A DNA stretch of 64,000 bases from Pythium myriotylum. Lineage: Eukaryota > Oomycota > Peronosporomycetes > Pythiales > Pythiaceae. Where the stretch lies: positions 806,001-870,000 of the forward strand of contig JALJCQ010000031.1 in the NCBI GenBank assembly GCA_023091665.1, given 5' to 3'. Positions 1 through 9,957 of this stretch are shown in pieces; position 1 is the first letter of the stretch; each line of letters opens with the position of its first letter. The position numbers and the translations under genes are program-made. Below the pieces are notes generated by a model, which was not told the origin of the DNA, searched no databases, and saw only the letters and a list, made by a program, of their open reading frames with translations.

Positions 1-552
1 GAAGTCTTTCTTCGGAAAGCACAAGACGCTATGAGTGAAGCGCAAGAACGTATGAAGTCGTACTACGACAGGAACCGCAAGCACCAAGAGTTTGAGATCG
101 GTCAACTCGTATTGCTTGACGGTAAGAATCTGGACATCCGCCACAAGGGCTTCGCATCGACAAGCAAGTTGGCACCAAGATTCGTTGGACCCTACCCCAT
201 CGTGAAGAAAGTCCACCATGATTCATACGAGATCGCTATGTCGAAGGATCTTCGAATCCATCCTGTATTTCACACTTCACGGTTGAAGCTGTATCAGAAG
301 GACGACAGGCGACATCAGCAAGCTGCTAAGGTTTTACTTGCAGACGGAACAGAAGGACAACTGGTCCAAGCAGTCATTGGAGACCGCAGACGTCAAGGTA
401 AACAGCAGTACAAGATCCATTGGCTTGGAGAAACCGTGAGACAAGCCACTTGGGAACCCATTGAGAACTTGAAGCAAATTCCAGGGCTGATCGCCGAGTA
501 CTGGAGGAACAAGAAGGGAAGTCTTCTCTCGAAGGGAGGTCATGTGACATAG
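1..552 (+). CDS. Ty3/Gypsy polyprotein, C-terminal end (integrase tail plus chromodomain), 5' truncated by window edge
   Basis: The frame is already open at base 1 and stops at 552, so this is the tail of a longer polyprotein. The first part shows the end of the integrase zinc-binding/core linker (YYDRNRKHQEFEIGQLVLL) followed by a GPY/F-type module (PRFVGPYPIVKKV), which in this family binds DNA. The last 70 residues (VQAVIGDRRR...YKIHWLG...ATWEP..NL) match a chromodomain, the feature of chromoviruses that directs integration to marked chromatin. Capsid, protease and reverse transcriptase lie outside the window. Family assignment is firm; whether the element is intact cannot be judged here. 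Confidence 0.88.
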   Translation, partial: EVFLRKAQDAMSEAQERMKSYYDRNRKHQEFEIGQLVLLDGKNLDIRHKGFASTSKLAPRFVGPYPIVKKVHHDSYEIAMSKDLRIHPVFHTSRLKLYQKDDRRHQQAAKVLLADGTEGQLVQAVIGDRRRQGKQQYKIHWLGETVRQATWEPIENLKQIPGLIAEYWRNKKGSLLSKGGHVT

Positions 553-794
553 TCCTTACAATAGACTCTGCCTCTCTACACTATACTGAGCGCGAGATAA
601 ATCCAGCATAGCCGGACAAGACTGCTCTTGTCCGGAGCCCCAACTATAACACGGAGGGATGACCTCAGTAATCCCATACAAACAGTAGGATAAGTTTGGC
701 TAAGAACATCTCGTGTCCTGACTCGTACACGGAGTCTAGACCAAAGATCCAGTATAGTTTATTCAAGATTAGTTAGGAGAGACGACGTAAACCA
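543..794 (+). mobile_element. Candidate 3' LTR of the Ty3/Gypsy element
   Basis: A purine-rich tract (about 527-541) sits just before TGTGACAT at 543, the usual place and first bases of a 3' LTR. The LTR would overlap the last codons of the polyprotein. Inside it is a 9-bp-stem hairpin (612-620 with 627-635). The 3' border is only a guess, set at a CA at 793-794; the 5' LTR needed to prove it is outside the window. Confidence 0.4.
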
Positions 795-1386
795 TATGGG
801 TGGCTCAGACAGTAAGGCTTGGGAGGTTTGAATCCCGGGCCCATTCAATATCACTCCACAACTTGCCATCGAGCAATCAAGTCTAGCCTTCTTCGCCCCA
901 ACTAGCCTCGGCTTCGGTCTTCCCCGCTCAGTGTCGCCCCGCTTCTGTGACACTTGAGCAATCTCCTAAACTGTGGAAATCCATAGCACCGGTCAAGCTT
1001 GACGAGCAGGTTTTGGAAGGCGGGGGCGAAACTCTTCCTTTTGAAGTCGATGCTTGCCTTGCAAGACCTTGCAAGCACCTTGGAGGGTAACAAGACCTGC
1101 GAAGTTTCCCGAAAGACCATTTTTGGAGTTGGGATGTCTTTGGACCCTAATCAGACAGCGGAGAAGCCTGGCTTTTGACCCAGAAGAGGGAGAACGGACT
1201 GGGAAGCCCAAGTCACCCACGAAGACCGAGGACTGGGTTCTACTGGGATCCGGACTAAACCTTTAGTATTGTACCCTTGTTGTACAGTGTACACTCATTC
1301 CGCCAGCTAAGAAATTTTTCGACGATGATCAGCTCCCGCTGCTCAGTCTGAAGCGTACGGACAAAAGGATCAGGGAGAGTACTTGT

Positions 1387-1444
1387 CGATAAGCTTTCAC
1401 TTGAAATCTGTATTGAAATACAGATTTCAAGTGAAAGCTTATCG
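1387..1444. repeat. 28-bp perfect palindrome, 2-nt loop
   Basis: Left arm 1387-1414 and right arm 1417-1444 are exact reverse complements, separated by GA. This is the longest of the short palindromes in the window. It lies in non-coding DNA with no U-tract after it, so a bacterial-style terminator is not implied. Confidence 0.95.
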
Positions 1445-1602
1445 GAAAGACCGCTCGTCGGCTTTCATTGAGGAGGAACCCCATTAAAATGGGATGCGAT
1501 GCGATGGTCTTCTCTTCGACTAGATGATCGTCCATCCGTGGGTCCAATATGCAGGCTTGCGTAGCTACACGATGCACTCAGCTATTCGTATGCTTTGTCT
1601 TG

Positions 1603-1628
1603 GATGACCTCCTTTTAAGGAGGTCATC
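1603..1628. repeat. 12-bp palindrome, 2-nt loop
   Basis: Arms 1603-1614 and 1617-1628 pair perfectly around TT. It is unrelated in sequence to the palindrome 160 bp upstream but has the same build. Confidence 0.9.
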
Positions 1629-2192
1629 AAAAATTAACTCTATTAGACATGCAGACAAGTGTGACCATTTTCATAGCCATGAGAATTATTGTTGAACTCG
1701 AAATTGAAGGACTAGGCCTTCCAGGTGTTGAGTCTCCGGATGCTGGCAGACACTCAATGCATATTTTCCATGGGGATGCAGACGAATTTCATCTACACAA
1801 CCAACTCTGCAGTGACGAAACTAGTTCTAGTGCTCAGATGGGACTCCTCGCTCAAAATTCCAAACATCTCTCTCAAAAGAAGCTGTGGCCCACACCTTAT
1901 CTCGAGATGGTAGATGCCATGATGATCCGAGTTGGTCCGTGATATAATTGGAAGTTTTCAGAAGATGAATCCTCATGTTGGCCGCGGTGACTTCAGCAAG
2001 GATAACCCAGTAGGCTGCGGGTTTCTCCGTGAAGGAGGCAATTTTGAACAACGCTGCAACCGAGCGTTGACCAGTAGACGATATCTCGCACCGAGAAGTT
2101 TTCAACTCTAGAATACACGGTATTATACTGCTATCAATATCCCTACGCTGCGTTGACATGTTTTCGACACGAGGTCTCTTGATTTTCTCTCA

Positions 2193-4799
2193 TTATGAAG
2201 CCGACGCTGTTGTACCGAAGTACCGATTTCCTCCGTTGTGAGCTTCGGCCATAGGAGGCCGAGGTAGTATGGGCATGGGCACTGCGGCAACAGGAACAGG
2301 ATGTTTCATGGCCTGCATTAACGCCGGGTGGAAATACTCGACGTCTTCGCAGAGCAAATCCACAAGCGCTTCTTTCGAGAGCTTTTCGTCGGGCAGATCA
2401 AAATCAAACGAGAAGGGAGGCGCGCGGGTAATGTCGGCCGCATCGTAAAATGTTGCCAAGTACGGGTGCTGGAGCGCCTTTTCGACTGAGATTCGCTTCT
2501 CGGGGTTGAAAATCAGCATCTGCGACAGCAAGTCGAGCGCCAGCGGGTTGAGATCTTCGCCTGTGAAGATATCTCGCCACTTTCTTGGCTTGGAGATGCT
2601 GAGCTTCGTGAGGAAGCGAAGCGCCTTGACATTCTTGATGAACGCGATGTCCTCTTGCTTGGGTGTGCCGAGGAATTTGATTATCAGCTTGAGCTGGTGC
2701 ATGTAATCATTGCCTGGGAAGAGCGGTTCACGTAGCAGCATCTCGGCAAAAATGCAACCAACAGCCCATACATCAATCGCAGCAGTGTACTGCAAGCAAT
2801 TGAGCATTATTTCTGGGGCGCGGTACCAACGCGTGACCACGTACTCAGTGAGCTCTCCTGGATGGGCTAGTTGTTTGGCGTCCGATTCCGGGTCCATCCC
2901 TCCTCGAGCCAAACCAAAGTCACATACCTTGAGGTCGCAGTTTGAGTTGAGGAGAATATTGCTGGGTTTCATGTCGCGGTGTAGCACGCCGGCAGAGTGG
3001 ATGTGGTATAACGCACAGAGCATCTGGTACAAAAAGTACTTGACGTGGTCGTCTGACATAGGTTGCATCGAGTAGATCACTTGGTGGAGATCTGTCTCCA
3101 TGAGTTCTGTGATAATGTACATATCTTCAAATGATTTCTTGGTCATCGGGGGAGCAAGATCCAGTAACTGCGTGATATTCTTGTGGTGGAAGTGGCGGAG
3201 TAGCCGTACCTCGCGCAGAATCCGCTTGGCATCCACGAGATCATCGAAAATGTTGGTGATTTTTTTCACCGCCACACTCATATCTGCGATCGAGTCGGTT
3301 ACTGCCACAACAGCTCCATACGCCCCATTGCCGATCGACTTTAGCAGCCGATACCGAGTGTCCAGTGTGAAGACTTGCCCGTTGGCGTTGAACGAGTGTA
3401 CTTTCGGTCGAGTAATTAGGCCGGGCCGAGAGTGACGAGCGTAGAGCGGTTTACTGGACCAGTGTGGTGACACAGGGGGTGTAGCTACGGTTTCCTCGGC
3501 CAAAAGCGACGTTGTCGCCATTGCGTCTGCGATATTCGACACGCTGTCCTCGTCGTTTCCTAAATCAGATATTTCCTCAACTTGGCGAGACGAAGGACTG
3601 GAGTCAAGGGAATCCGTCCCGTTCGACGAGACGTGTGCGATGTTGGCTGACGCAAGCGCAATTTCCGCTAGCTCGCGTGACGAGTACAAGTCTGAACCGA
3701 AATCGAACTGTCCGTCTTGTGCGTTTACGTCGTCAGCGTTGTCTTCAAACTGGTTACTGCTTCGCTCGTGGTAGTTTTCGTCGCAGAGGTCTTCGCTGTT
3801 GTTGTTGCAGTGGTGTGGGCTCGCCCAAGCATCCGAAAAGCTGTCACTGATAGCCGAGAGACTGGTTCGCTGACCCAGTCCATCATCCACATCACTGTGG
3901 GTCTCTGGTTCTTCCGGTCCACGCATCTCATCTTCTCGCTGCCACAACGAGTCGCTCGCTTGGTTCTCGCCGATGCTTTCAGCGTCGTCGTCCTCACTAC
4001 TACTACTGCTGCTATTGCTCACCATAGGGCGTACTTTTGCACTTGCTTTCAGCGGGATCGCCGCCTCCACGATGGCCGTCACAGCCTGCGGCTCAAATGA
4101 CTTGAGCGCTCCTCTCGCGAACTCGATGTCGGCCGGTGTGATCGGGTAATGGCGCTTGGTCTGGTCTATCAACCTTGCGATCGCCGAGCCCAGCACGCGC
4201 ATCCATTTCCGGTGCGTGTTGGCGTCCTCGGCGCTCAGGCGAATCGACTGCAGTTCCTCGGCCTCGTCTCTCTGTTTACCTCGCGCTCGTTCGCCACTCT
4301 TCGCCGCCGTCGACCTGTAAAAGAGCTCGAGCCCGTGCTTGATATACCTGTCGCTGATGTCGACGACGACGTCCGACTCGCCGAGCTCGATCACGCAGAG
4401 GGGCTCGTGCGCGGGCTCGTCGCCGCGCGGCTTCTCGCGCAGCTGCTTGAGCCACACGCGGCAGCGCGCGTCGCTCGCCGCGGCCTCTTCCTCGAGCACG
4501 AAGTGCGTCGCCTTGGCGTGCCAGAACTTGTGCGAGCTCAGCCGCACGAGCGCGCCTTCGAGCAGCACGCGGGTCGTCGCGGCAGCGTGGTCGTCGTCGT
4601 GGTCGTGCGTGGGCGTCGAGAGGCGCGAGGCCGGCGACGCGGCGGCGCTGACGCTCTCGCGCGCCGAGCGCATGCGGAAGAGCCGCGAGAAGAGCGTGCG
4701 GCGCGACGGCTGCGGCGCCGACGCCTCCGGGTTCACGACGGGCGAGCGCGCGAGCGCGACGCGGCGCGCCGCGGCGTCTTCGCTGTGGCGCGCGGCCAT
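2193..4799 (-). CDS. PH-domain MAP kinase (ERK type, TEY activation loop)
   Basis: Serine/threonine kinase of the MAPK family. Counted from an upstream in-frame Met at 4877 (894 aa), a PH-like domain occupies about residues 105-240 and should bind phosphoinositides or direct membrane localisation. A long acidic, Ser-rich linker follows. The kinase domain, from about 508, carries the glycine loop GNGAYGAV, catalytic lysine VAVKK, HRDMKPSNIL, DFG and the dual-phosphorylation motif TEY within GELTEYVVTRWYRAPE. I prefer the start at 4799 (MAARHSED), because the 26 residues before it come from a GA-repeat/Ser-rich stretch. PH-MAPK fusions are known from oomycetes; the upstream kinase and substrates cannot be read here. 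No intron is needed. Confidence 0.92.
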   Translation of the reverse strand: MAARHSEDAAARRVALARSPVVNPEASAPQPSRRTLFSRLFRMRSARESVSAAASPASRLSTPTHDHDDDHAAATTRVLLEGALVRLSSHKFWHAKATHFVLEEEAAASDARCRVWLKQLREKPRGDEPAHEPLCVIELGESDVVVDISDRYIKHGLELFYRSTAAKSGERARGKQRDEAEELQSIRLSAEDANTHRKWMRVLGSAIARLIDQTKRHYPITPADIEFARGALKSFEPQAVTAIVEAAIPLKASAKVRPMVSNSSSSSSEDDDAESIGENQASDSLWQREDEMRGPEEPETHSDVDDGLGQRTSLSAISDSFSDAWASPHHCNNNSEDLCDENYHERSSNQFEDNADDVNAQDGQFDFGSDLYSSRELAEIALASANIAHVSSNGTDSLDSSPSSRQVEEISDLGNDEDSVSNIADAMATTSLLAEETVATPPVSPHWSSKPLYARHSRPGLITRPKVHSFNANGQVFTLDTRYRLLKSIGNGAYGAVVAVTDSIADMSVAVKKITNIFDDLVDAKRILREVRLLRHFHHKNITQLLDLAPPMTKKSFEDMYIITELMETDLHQVIYSMQPMSDDHVKYFLYQMLCALYHIHSAGVLHRDMKPSNILLNSNCDLKVCDFGLARGGMDPESDAKQLAHPGELTEYVVTRWYRAPEIMLNCLQYTAAIDVWAVGCIFAEMLLREPLFPGNDYMHQLKLIIKFLGTPKQEDIAFIKNVKALRFLTKLSISKPRKWRDIFTGEDLNPLALDLLSQMLIFNPEKRISVEKALQHPYLATFYDAADITRAPPFSFDFDLPDEKLSKEALVDLLCEDVEYFHPALMQAMKHPVPVAAVPMPILPRPPMAEAHNGGNRYFGTTASAS

Positions 4800-5051
4800 T
4801 GAGTCGGGAGATGAGGAAGAAGAAGAAGAGAGAGAGAGAGAGAGAACGGCGGTTCCGTCTGTCGAGAGCAAGCGCACAGGCGGGCGGTTAACGTCAAGAG
4901 AGAGAGCGAGAGAGCGAAGGGAAGGCGACGATGGAGCTCGTCACGAGCGCCGCTTCAAGATTCGTGACTTGGTTTCACTATGGGGCGGCGGCGTGGTTTT
5001 CCATGGAACGAGGAACAAAAACGAGCGGCGGTTAGAAAATTTTAGAACCGG

Positions 5052-6188
5052 TTATGAAGACACTGACGACGGGTCGGTTAAGAACGGGTAGTCAATGTAC
5101 CCATTTGCGTCGCCCGTGTAGAAAGTACGCAGGTCGTAAGTGGTGAGTGGGGCGTTGCGCTGGAAGCGCGCGACGAGGTCGGGATTCGAGATGAAGAGCC
5201 GACCGATGGCCACGAGGTCGGCGCCGCCTGTCTCCACGATCTCCACGGCGCTCGCGCGGTCGTATCCCGACGCCGTCATGAGCACGCCGTTGTAGACACT
5301 GCGGAACTGTCGCGTGGCGCCGTGCGCTGGAGTCAGCGGGTTCTCCGGGTGGTACGAGCGTGGCTCGATGAGGTGCAAGTACGCGAGATCGTAGTCGTTG
5401 AGCTTGTTGATGATGTAGTTGTAGGTCTCCACGGGCGTCGAGTCGCTCTGGCCGAGACACACGCCGTACGGAGAGAGCCGCAGCGCCACGCGGCTTGACG
5501 GCACCTTGGCGACGATCGCGTCGAGCGCTTCGAAGAGAAACCGCGCGCGGTTCTCGATCGAGCCACCGTATTGATCGGTTCGATCGTTCGTGCCGTCGTG
5601 GATAAACTGCTCTAGAAGGTAGCCGTTGGCCGCGTGGAGCTCGACGCCGTCGAAGCCCGCGTCGATCGCGTGGACGGCGGCGTCCTGGTAGTCCTGACAG
5701 ATCGCAGGGATCTCGTGCGTTTCCAGTGCGCGGTACTCGCTGATCGGCACACGCCCGTCTCTCGTGACTACCTTTCTCGTCTCGATCTCTGGTGGGCGCG
5801 TGGATGACGACGACACTGGCAAGATCTCGTCGGGTTGGTTATGCTTGTGGCCCATGCGTCCCGTGTGCCACAACTGCAAAAAGATCTTGCCCCCCTTTTC
5901 ATGGACAGCGTCGACCACAGGCCGCCACGATGCGATCTGATCCTTGGTGAAGATCCCTGGCGAGCGCCAGTGGCCGCGCGCCATGGCACTGATGTTGGTG
6001 GCTTCAGCGATGAGCAGCCCGCCCTCCGTCGCGCGCTGTGAGTAGTACGTCACGGCCGTCGGCGGCTGCTTGCCCTCTCCATCTGCTCGTAGGCGCGTGA
6101 GTGGCGCCATGGCCACGCGGTGCTGCAGCACGATCGGGTCCTTCTTGCCACCTAGCGTCACGGGAGTGAATAGCTTGGCTGTCGTCAT
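5052..6188 (-). CDS. Old Yellow Enzyme-type NADH:flavin oxidoreductase (copy A)
   Basis: A 378-aa FMN enzyme of the OYE/12-oxophytodienoate-reductase family. It reduces activated C=C bonds of enals, enones or oxylipins with NAD(P)H. It is a single-domain TIM barrel of normal family length. Visible motifs are LTRLRA near residue 30, LQLWHTGRMGH (105-114), the substrate-binding pair His185/Asn188 with Tyr190 in ELHAANGYL, and YGGSIENRARF, typical of the phosphate/FMN region. The start MTTAKLFTPVTLGG aligns with the neighbouring copy. No targeting signal is seen, so it is probably cytosolic. It lies 250 bp upstream of copy B's stop on the same strand, an obvious tandem duplicate. Confidence 0.93.
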   Translation of the reverse strand: MTTAKLFTPVTLGGKKDPIVLQHRVAMAPLTRLRADGEGKQPPTAVTYYSQRATEGGLLIAEATNISAMARGHWRSPGIFTKDQIASWRPVVDAVHEKGGKIFLQLWHTGRMGHKHNQPDEILPVSSSSTRPPEIETRKVVTRDGRVPISEYRALETHEIPAICQDYQDAAVHAIDAGFDGVELHAANGYLLEQFIHDGTNDRTDQYGGSIENRARFLFEALDAIVAKVPSSRVALRLSPYGVCLGQSDSTPVETYNYIINKLNDYDLAYLHLIEPRSYHPENPLTPAHGATRQFRSVYNGVLMTASGYDRASAVEIVETGGADLVAIGRLFISNPDLVARFQRNAPLTTYDLRTFYTGDANGYIDYPFLTDPSSVSS

Positions 6189-6438
6189 TATTGTTGTGTT
6201 TGTTGATCGATTTCAAACTGACCAACTTGTCAACGGCTCCCTCTGCTGTTGCATCAACAGCCTCGAATCACGCAATCGGGCATCCGCTGAGGCAGGGCGT
6301 CTTTGTGATGACGTACGCGCCACGCATGACGCGACAGGTTCAAGTCTCAGCTGCTGAGACCGTGAACGAGCGAATACAGACGAAGCTCAGCGAAGCCAAT
6401 GCACGTGGATGATACTTTTGTAATCTCTTCGTTCATCT

Positions 6439-7563
6439 CTACTGCTCTTGCTCTAAGAATGGGTAGTCAATGTAGCCCTTCTCCTCGCCGACGTAGAACG
6501 TGCCCATATCCCAGTCCGTGAGCTTGGCGTTGCGCTTGAATCGCTCGACCAAGTCCGGGTTGGAGATGAAATGGCGGCCGATGGCCACTGCGTCGGCGTC
6601 GCCGCGCTCGACGACGTCGATGGCCGTCTCGCGCGTGTACCCAGACGCCGTGATGAGCACGCCGTTGTACACACTGCGGAACTGGTGCGCGGCGCCGTGG
6701 GCAGGCGTGAGCGGGTTCTCAGCGTGGTACGAGCGCGGCTCAATGAGGTGCACGTACGCCAAGTTGTAGTCGTTCAGTTTCTTGAGCACGTAGTTGAACG
6801 TCGTCACAGGATCTGACTCTTTCTGGCCAAAGTACACGCCGTAAGGGGACAAGCGAATGCCGACTTTGCTCGAGTCGACCTTTTCGACGATCGCGTCCAG
6901 TGCTTCAAACAAGAACCGCGCGCGGTTCTCGAGCGAGCCGCCGTACTTGTCCGTACGATCGTTAATACCATCGTACAAGAACTGTTCGATGAGGTATCCG
7001 TTCGCAGCATGGAGCTCGACGCCATCAAAGCCCGCTTCAAGAGCATTCAGCGCTGCCTTCTGGTAATCCTGGTGGATCGCAGGGATCTCATGGGTCTCCA
7101 GCGCGCGATACTCGCTAATCGGCACACGGCCGTTGGTGGTCTGCACCTTGCGCGATTCGATCTCCGGAGGTCGCACCGAGGTCGACGACACGGGCAGAAT
7201 ACCGCCGGGCTGGTTCTCCTTGTGGCCCATGCGTCCTGTGTGCCAAAGCTGGAGGAAGAACTTGCCGCCCTTGTCGTGGACGGCCTGGGTCACAGGCTTC
7301 CACGCGTCGATCTGCGCCTGCGTGAAGATGCCTGGCGCGCCGTAGTTGCCTCGCGCCGTCGCGCTGATGTTGGTGGCCTCGGCGACGATGAGTCCGCCGG
7401 GCGTCGCGCGCTGGCCGTAGTACACGGCCGAGATCGCCGGCGGCGTGCCCGGATCGCCCGCGCGGCAGCGCGTGAGCGGCGCCATGACGACGCGGTGCAG
7501 CAGCTGCGAGGGCGAGGCCTTGCCGCCCAGCGTCAGCGGAGTGAAGAGCTTCTCGACGGCCAT
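6439..7563 (-). CDS. Old Yellow Enzyme-type NADH:flavin oxidoreductase (copy B)
   Basis: A 374-aa paralogue of the gene at 5052-6188, aligning end to end with only small length changes and about two thirds or more identical by eye. It keeps the same functional residues: LQLWHTGRMGH, His185/Asn188/Tyr190 in ELHAANGYL, and YGGSLENRARF. Differences cluster in surface stretches and near the C-terminus (EEKGYIDYPFLEQEQ). Start MAVEKLFTPLTLGG aligns with copy A. Both copies look intact, so diversification of substrate or expression is more likely than decay. The physiological substrate (oxylipin, quinone or xenobiotic) cannot be told from sequence. Confidence 0.93.
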   Translation of the reverse strand: MAVEKLFTPLTLGGKASPSQLLHRVVMAPLTRCRAGDPGTPPAISAVYYGQRATPGGLIVAEATNISATARGNYGAPGIFTQAQIDAWKPVTQAVHDKGGKFFLQLWHTGRMGHKENQPGGILPVSSTSVRPPEIESRKVQTTNGRVPISEYRALETHEIPAIHQDYQKAALNALEAGFDGVELHAANGYLIEQFLYDGINDRTDKYGGSLENRARFLFEALDAIVEKVDSSKVGIRLSPYGVYFGQKESDPVTTFNYVLKKLNDYNLAYVHLIEPRSYHAENPLTPAHGAAHQFRSVYNGVLITASGYTRETAIDVVERGDADAVAIGRHFISNPDLVERFKRNAKLTDWDMGTFYVGEEKGYIDYPFLEQEQ

Positions 7564-8401
7564 GGCGAATCCTCAAGTGAGCTGCTCACGAGGGCTGACG
7601 TTGCAGCTCAGTACCTCCGTTATAGCATAGGAACCTGTAATAACGAATCCTATGATACTTCGACCGATTACGTGATCTGGGAAATCCAACGCAGGCAACT
7701 TGGTGATGCGAAGACTGCCACGTCGTTGATTCTGCTGGCGCGGTTGGTCCAGAATGCAAACTGGGAGGGGGATCTGGCTCAATGTGGATTGCTACGGATG
7801 AGTGATTGGGTCCATTGCTGCTTCCAGTTGCAACAAACGAGTCCGCTCGACTGGAAAGAGGCCTGGCAAGTTGATTCTCGACTATCGTAAACAGACACTG
7901 TCTTCAATGGGGGGGAGTCGCTGTAGGTACGCTGGAATTCACTTAGCAGCGTTGCTGGAATCGATCAGTTCAAAACGAATTTGGCATCGCCGCTAAGATA
8001 GTAACGTTCCAAACACTGCGGCAAGTCTTGAAATATAGTAAGAGGCTGGTCTCTGACGACCCGACAAACTGCTTGGACCAAGAAAAGCAGTGCTATCAGG
8101 CCGCCGCTTCATCGTTCACGCTCGAAAACTTAGAAGTGGCTGACCCAAGTACATAGACTGCTTCATGGGCAGCTCGAGTACTCGCTGCGTTTACTGCAGC
8201 TATCACTTCGTACACAATGTGCTGAACTGGCAAGACTCATTGAAACGGCATGGTAATACAACAACACACATCGAGACATCTTGAACTCGAAGTCGTGGAC
8301 TGCAGTGTGAGCAAGGCCTCTCTTGGAAACAAGAAACGCAAAGTTGTCGGTGGAGGTTTGCTTCTTCGCGTCTGATCACGTCCACGAGACCGTTTTGGTA
8401 C
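7564..8401. other. Intergenic region, nothing recognised
   Basis: This lies between the start of OYE copy B and the stop of the JmjC gene. Open frames here are short and lack domain features. It should hold the copy B promoter. Confidence 0.5.
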
Positions 8402-9789
8402 TCAGAAACTAGCAAGACCACATTCTTGCAAGAAACGCTGAACATCGTTGCGTGCGATGATACCGGAGCGCACATTGCACTGGATTGTATGATCCAGTGA
8501 AACGATATGGTGGTACCAGTACGAAGGAATGTACAAAACATCGCCTTCGCCTACGATGGCCTCAGTAGCAAGACAGTTGAAGTTGTCCGGGTAGGCTTCT
8601 TTGCTCGTGACTGTGGCCCAGTCTACCCACGTGTGTCTCATCGATGGGCCATTGGAAAACAGCCCAAGACAGTTACATGCGCTCGGTGGCGACAAAATGT
8701 ACCTCTTTCTGCCCCGAGCCATCGCAACCATGTTGAGTCCTGCGTCGATGTGACCCTCGGTGATGATTCCTGGCATCCCAAAGCGACATCGCATGCCTTT
8801 TTTCCTCGCAAACTCCTTGTCTCGAATGAAGAAATCTCCGTACGTGGTCTTGTCCGGATCCAAAAAGCCAAGATCGTTCAACGCGAATGGTGCACGGCCC
8901 CTGATGTCGTCGGCAGTCAGCATCAGATAGAAGTACTTGCTCTTATCGGCAGTGCTCGCCGCGTCTACAAACTCAGAATACTTGAGCCAGAGAGTATCGT
9001 ACGGTGCCGACTCATTGTTGCGCGCCATCCGGCGTGTGAAGAACATGAAATGGGTCGAGTTGGATCGCTGGACTCGGTAGGCGTTTTGTGGACCAAGCTG
9101 TTCGCGTAGGTAGTCAAACTTCCACACCTGCGTTGCTCTGTCGAGCTCTGGAATCCCATAGGCGACAAATGGCACCTCCATCTCATGGAAGACACGTGCT
9201 AGTGCAAACTCATACTACCCCTCCCATCGTCAGCAAATCTCGAAAAGTCATTCCCACGTTGTCTCAAGCGATAACGCACCGGCGATGAAATGTTGAAGCG
9301 ACACAGACTCGAGAAGCTTCTTCTCGGCGGGTTGACATTGTTCGGCGACCAGTTGCGCACTAGTTCGCCGGTCGGGAAGAGCTGTGGGTAGGCCTTGCAA
9401 CCCTCCTGCTTATCCAGATCGCACTGGTATCGCAGCGCCGGCAAGTCGCACTCGAAGCGGTTCGCGTCTCCGTTCGGATACACTAGTGGCAGTTGCTTGG
9501 CGATCTTGGCGCCGTCCAGAAGCGGCGTGGACGCATCCACTTGCAGCTCGGATCGCGCCGAGAACCGTCGTCCGGACGCCGAGAAGACGCGCGATTCCGG
9601 GAAAACCACGGCGTGGAGCAGCAGCAGACTCACGCAGGCGACGCAGACCCACATGAACTGTCTCTTGCGCAGCAGAGCGAGCCATCGGCGCGCGCCCGGG
9701 AGCGCGTGGGCGCCGTCGAAGCTCCCGCGCCGCTTGACCCTCGTCGGTAGTCGCATGACTCGATCTGAACTGCAGGGAAACATCGACAC
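8402..9789 (-). CDS. JmjC/cupin-8 protein with N-terminal membrane anchor (two exons)
   Basis: Exons 9789-9280 and 9208-8402 join across a 71-bp GTGCGT...AG intron in phase 0, giving about 438 aa. A hydrophobic segment near residues 45-65 (FMWVCVACVSLLLLHAVVF) with basic residues before it predicts a type II signal anchor, so the catalytic part would face the secretory lumen. The C-terminal half is a JmjC-like double-stranded beta helix. The Fe(II)-binding HxD is seen in TEGHIDAGL (about 323-325) and the distal His in YWYHHIVSL (about 403-404). This suggests a 2-oxoglutarate-dependent hydroxylase rather than a nuclear histone demethylase. The substrate is unknown. Confidence 0.82.
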
Positions 9790-9957
9790 GCACGACTAAT
9801 GTCGCGTGAATGTTGCTTTAGAGAGGTTGTACGGAGGTTGCTTGTATGAATGTTGGTATGGTGGCACGATGGATCATGTTGCGTGAAGGTATCGATTGGC
9901 CCTGCCCAGTCAAATGCATTGACCGCGAAAGAGCTACGAGTGAGAGAGTGACCGAGT

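Larger units (their letters stand above)
795..2192. other. Intergenic stretch with two palindromes
   Basis: Several short open frames occur on both strands but none shows a recognisable domain. The clear structures are two palindromes near 1.4 and 1.6 kb, listed separately. A degenerate tRNA-like A/B-box pair sits at 801-835. Confidence 0.5.
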
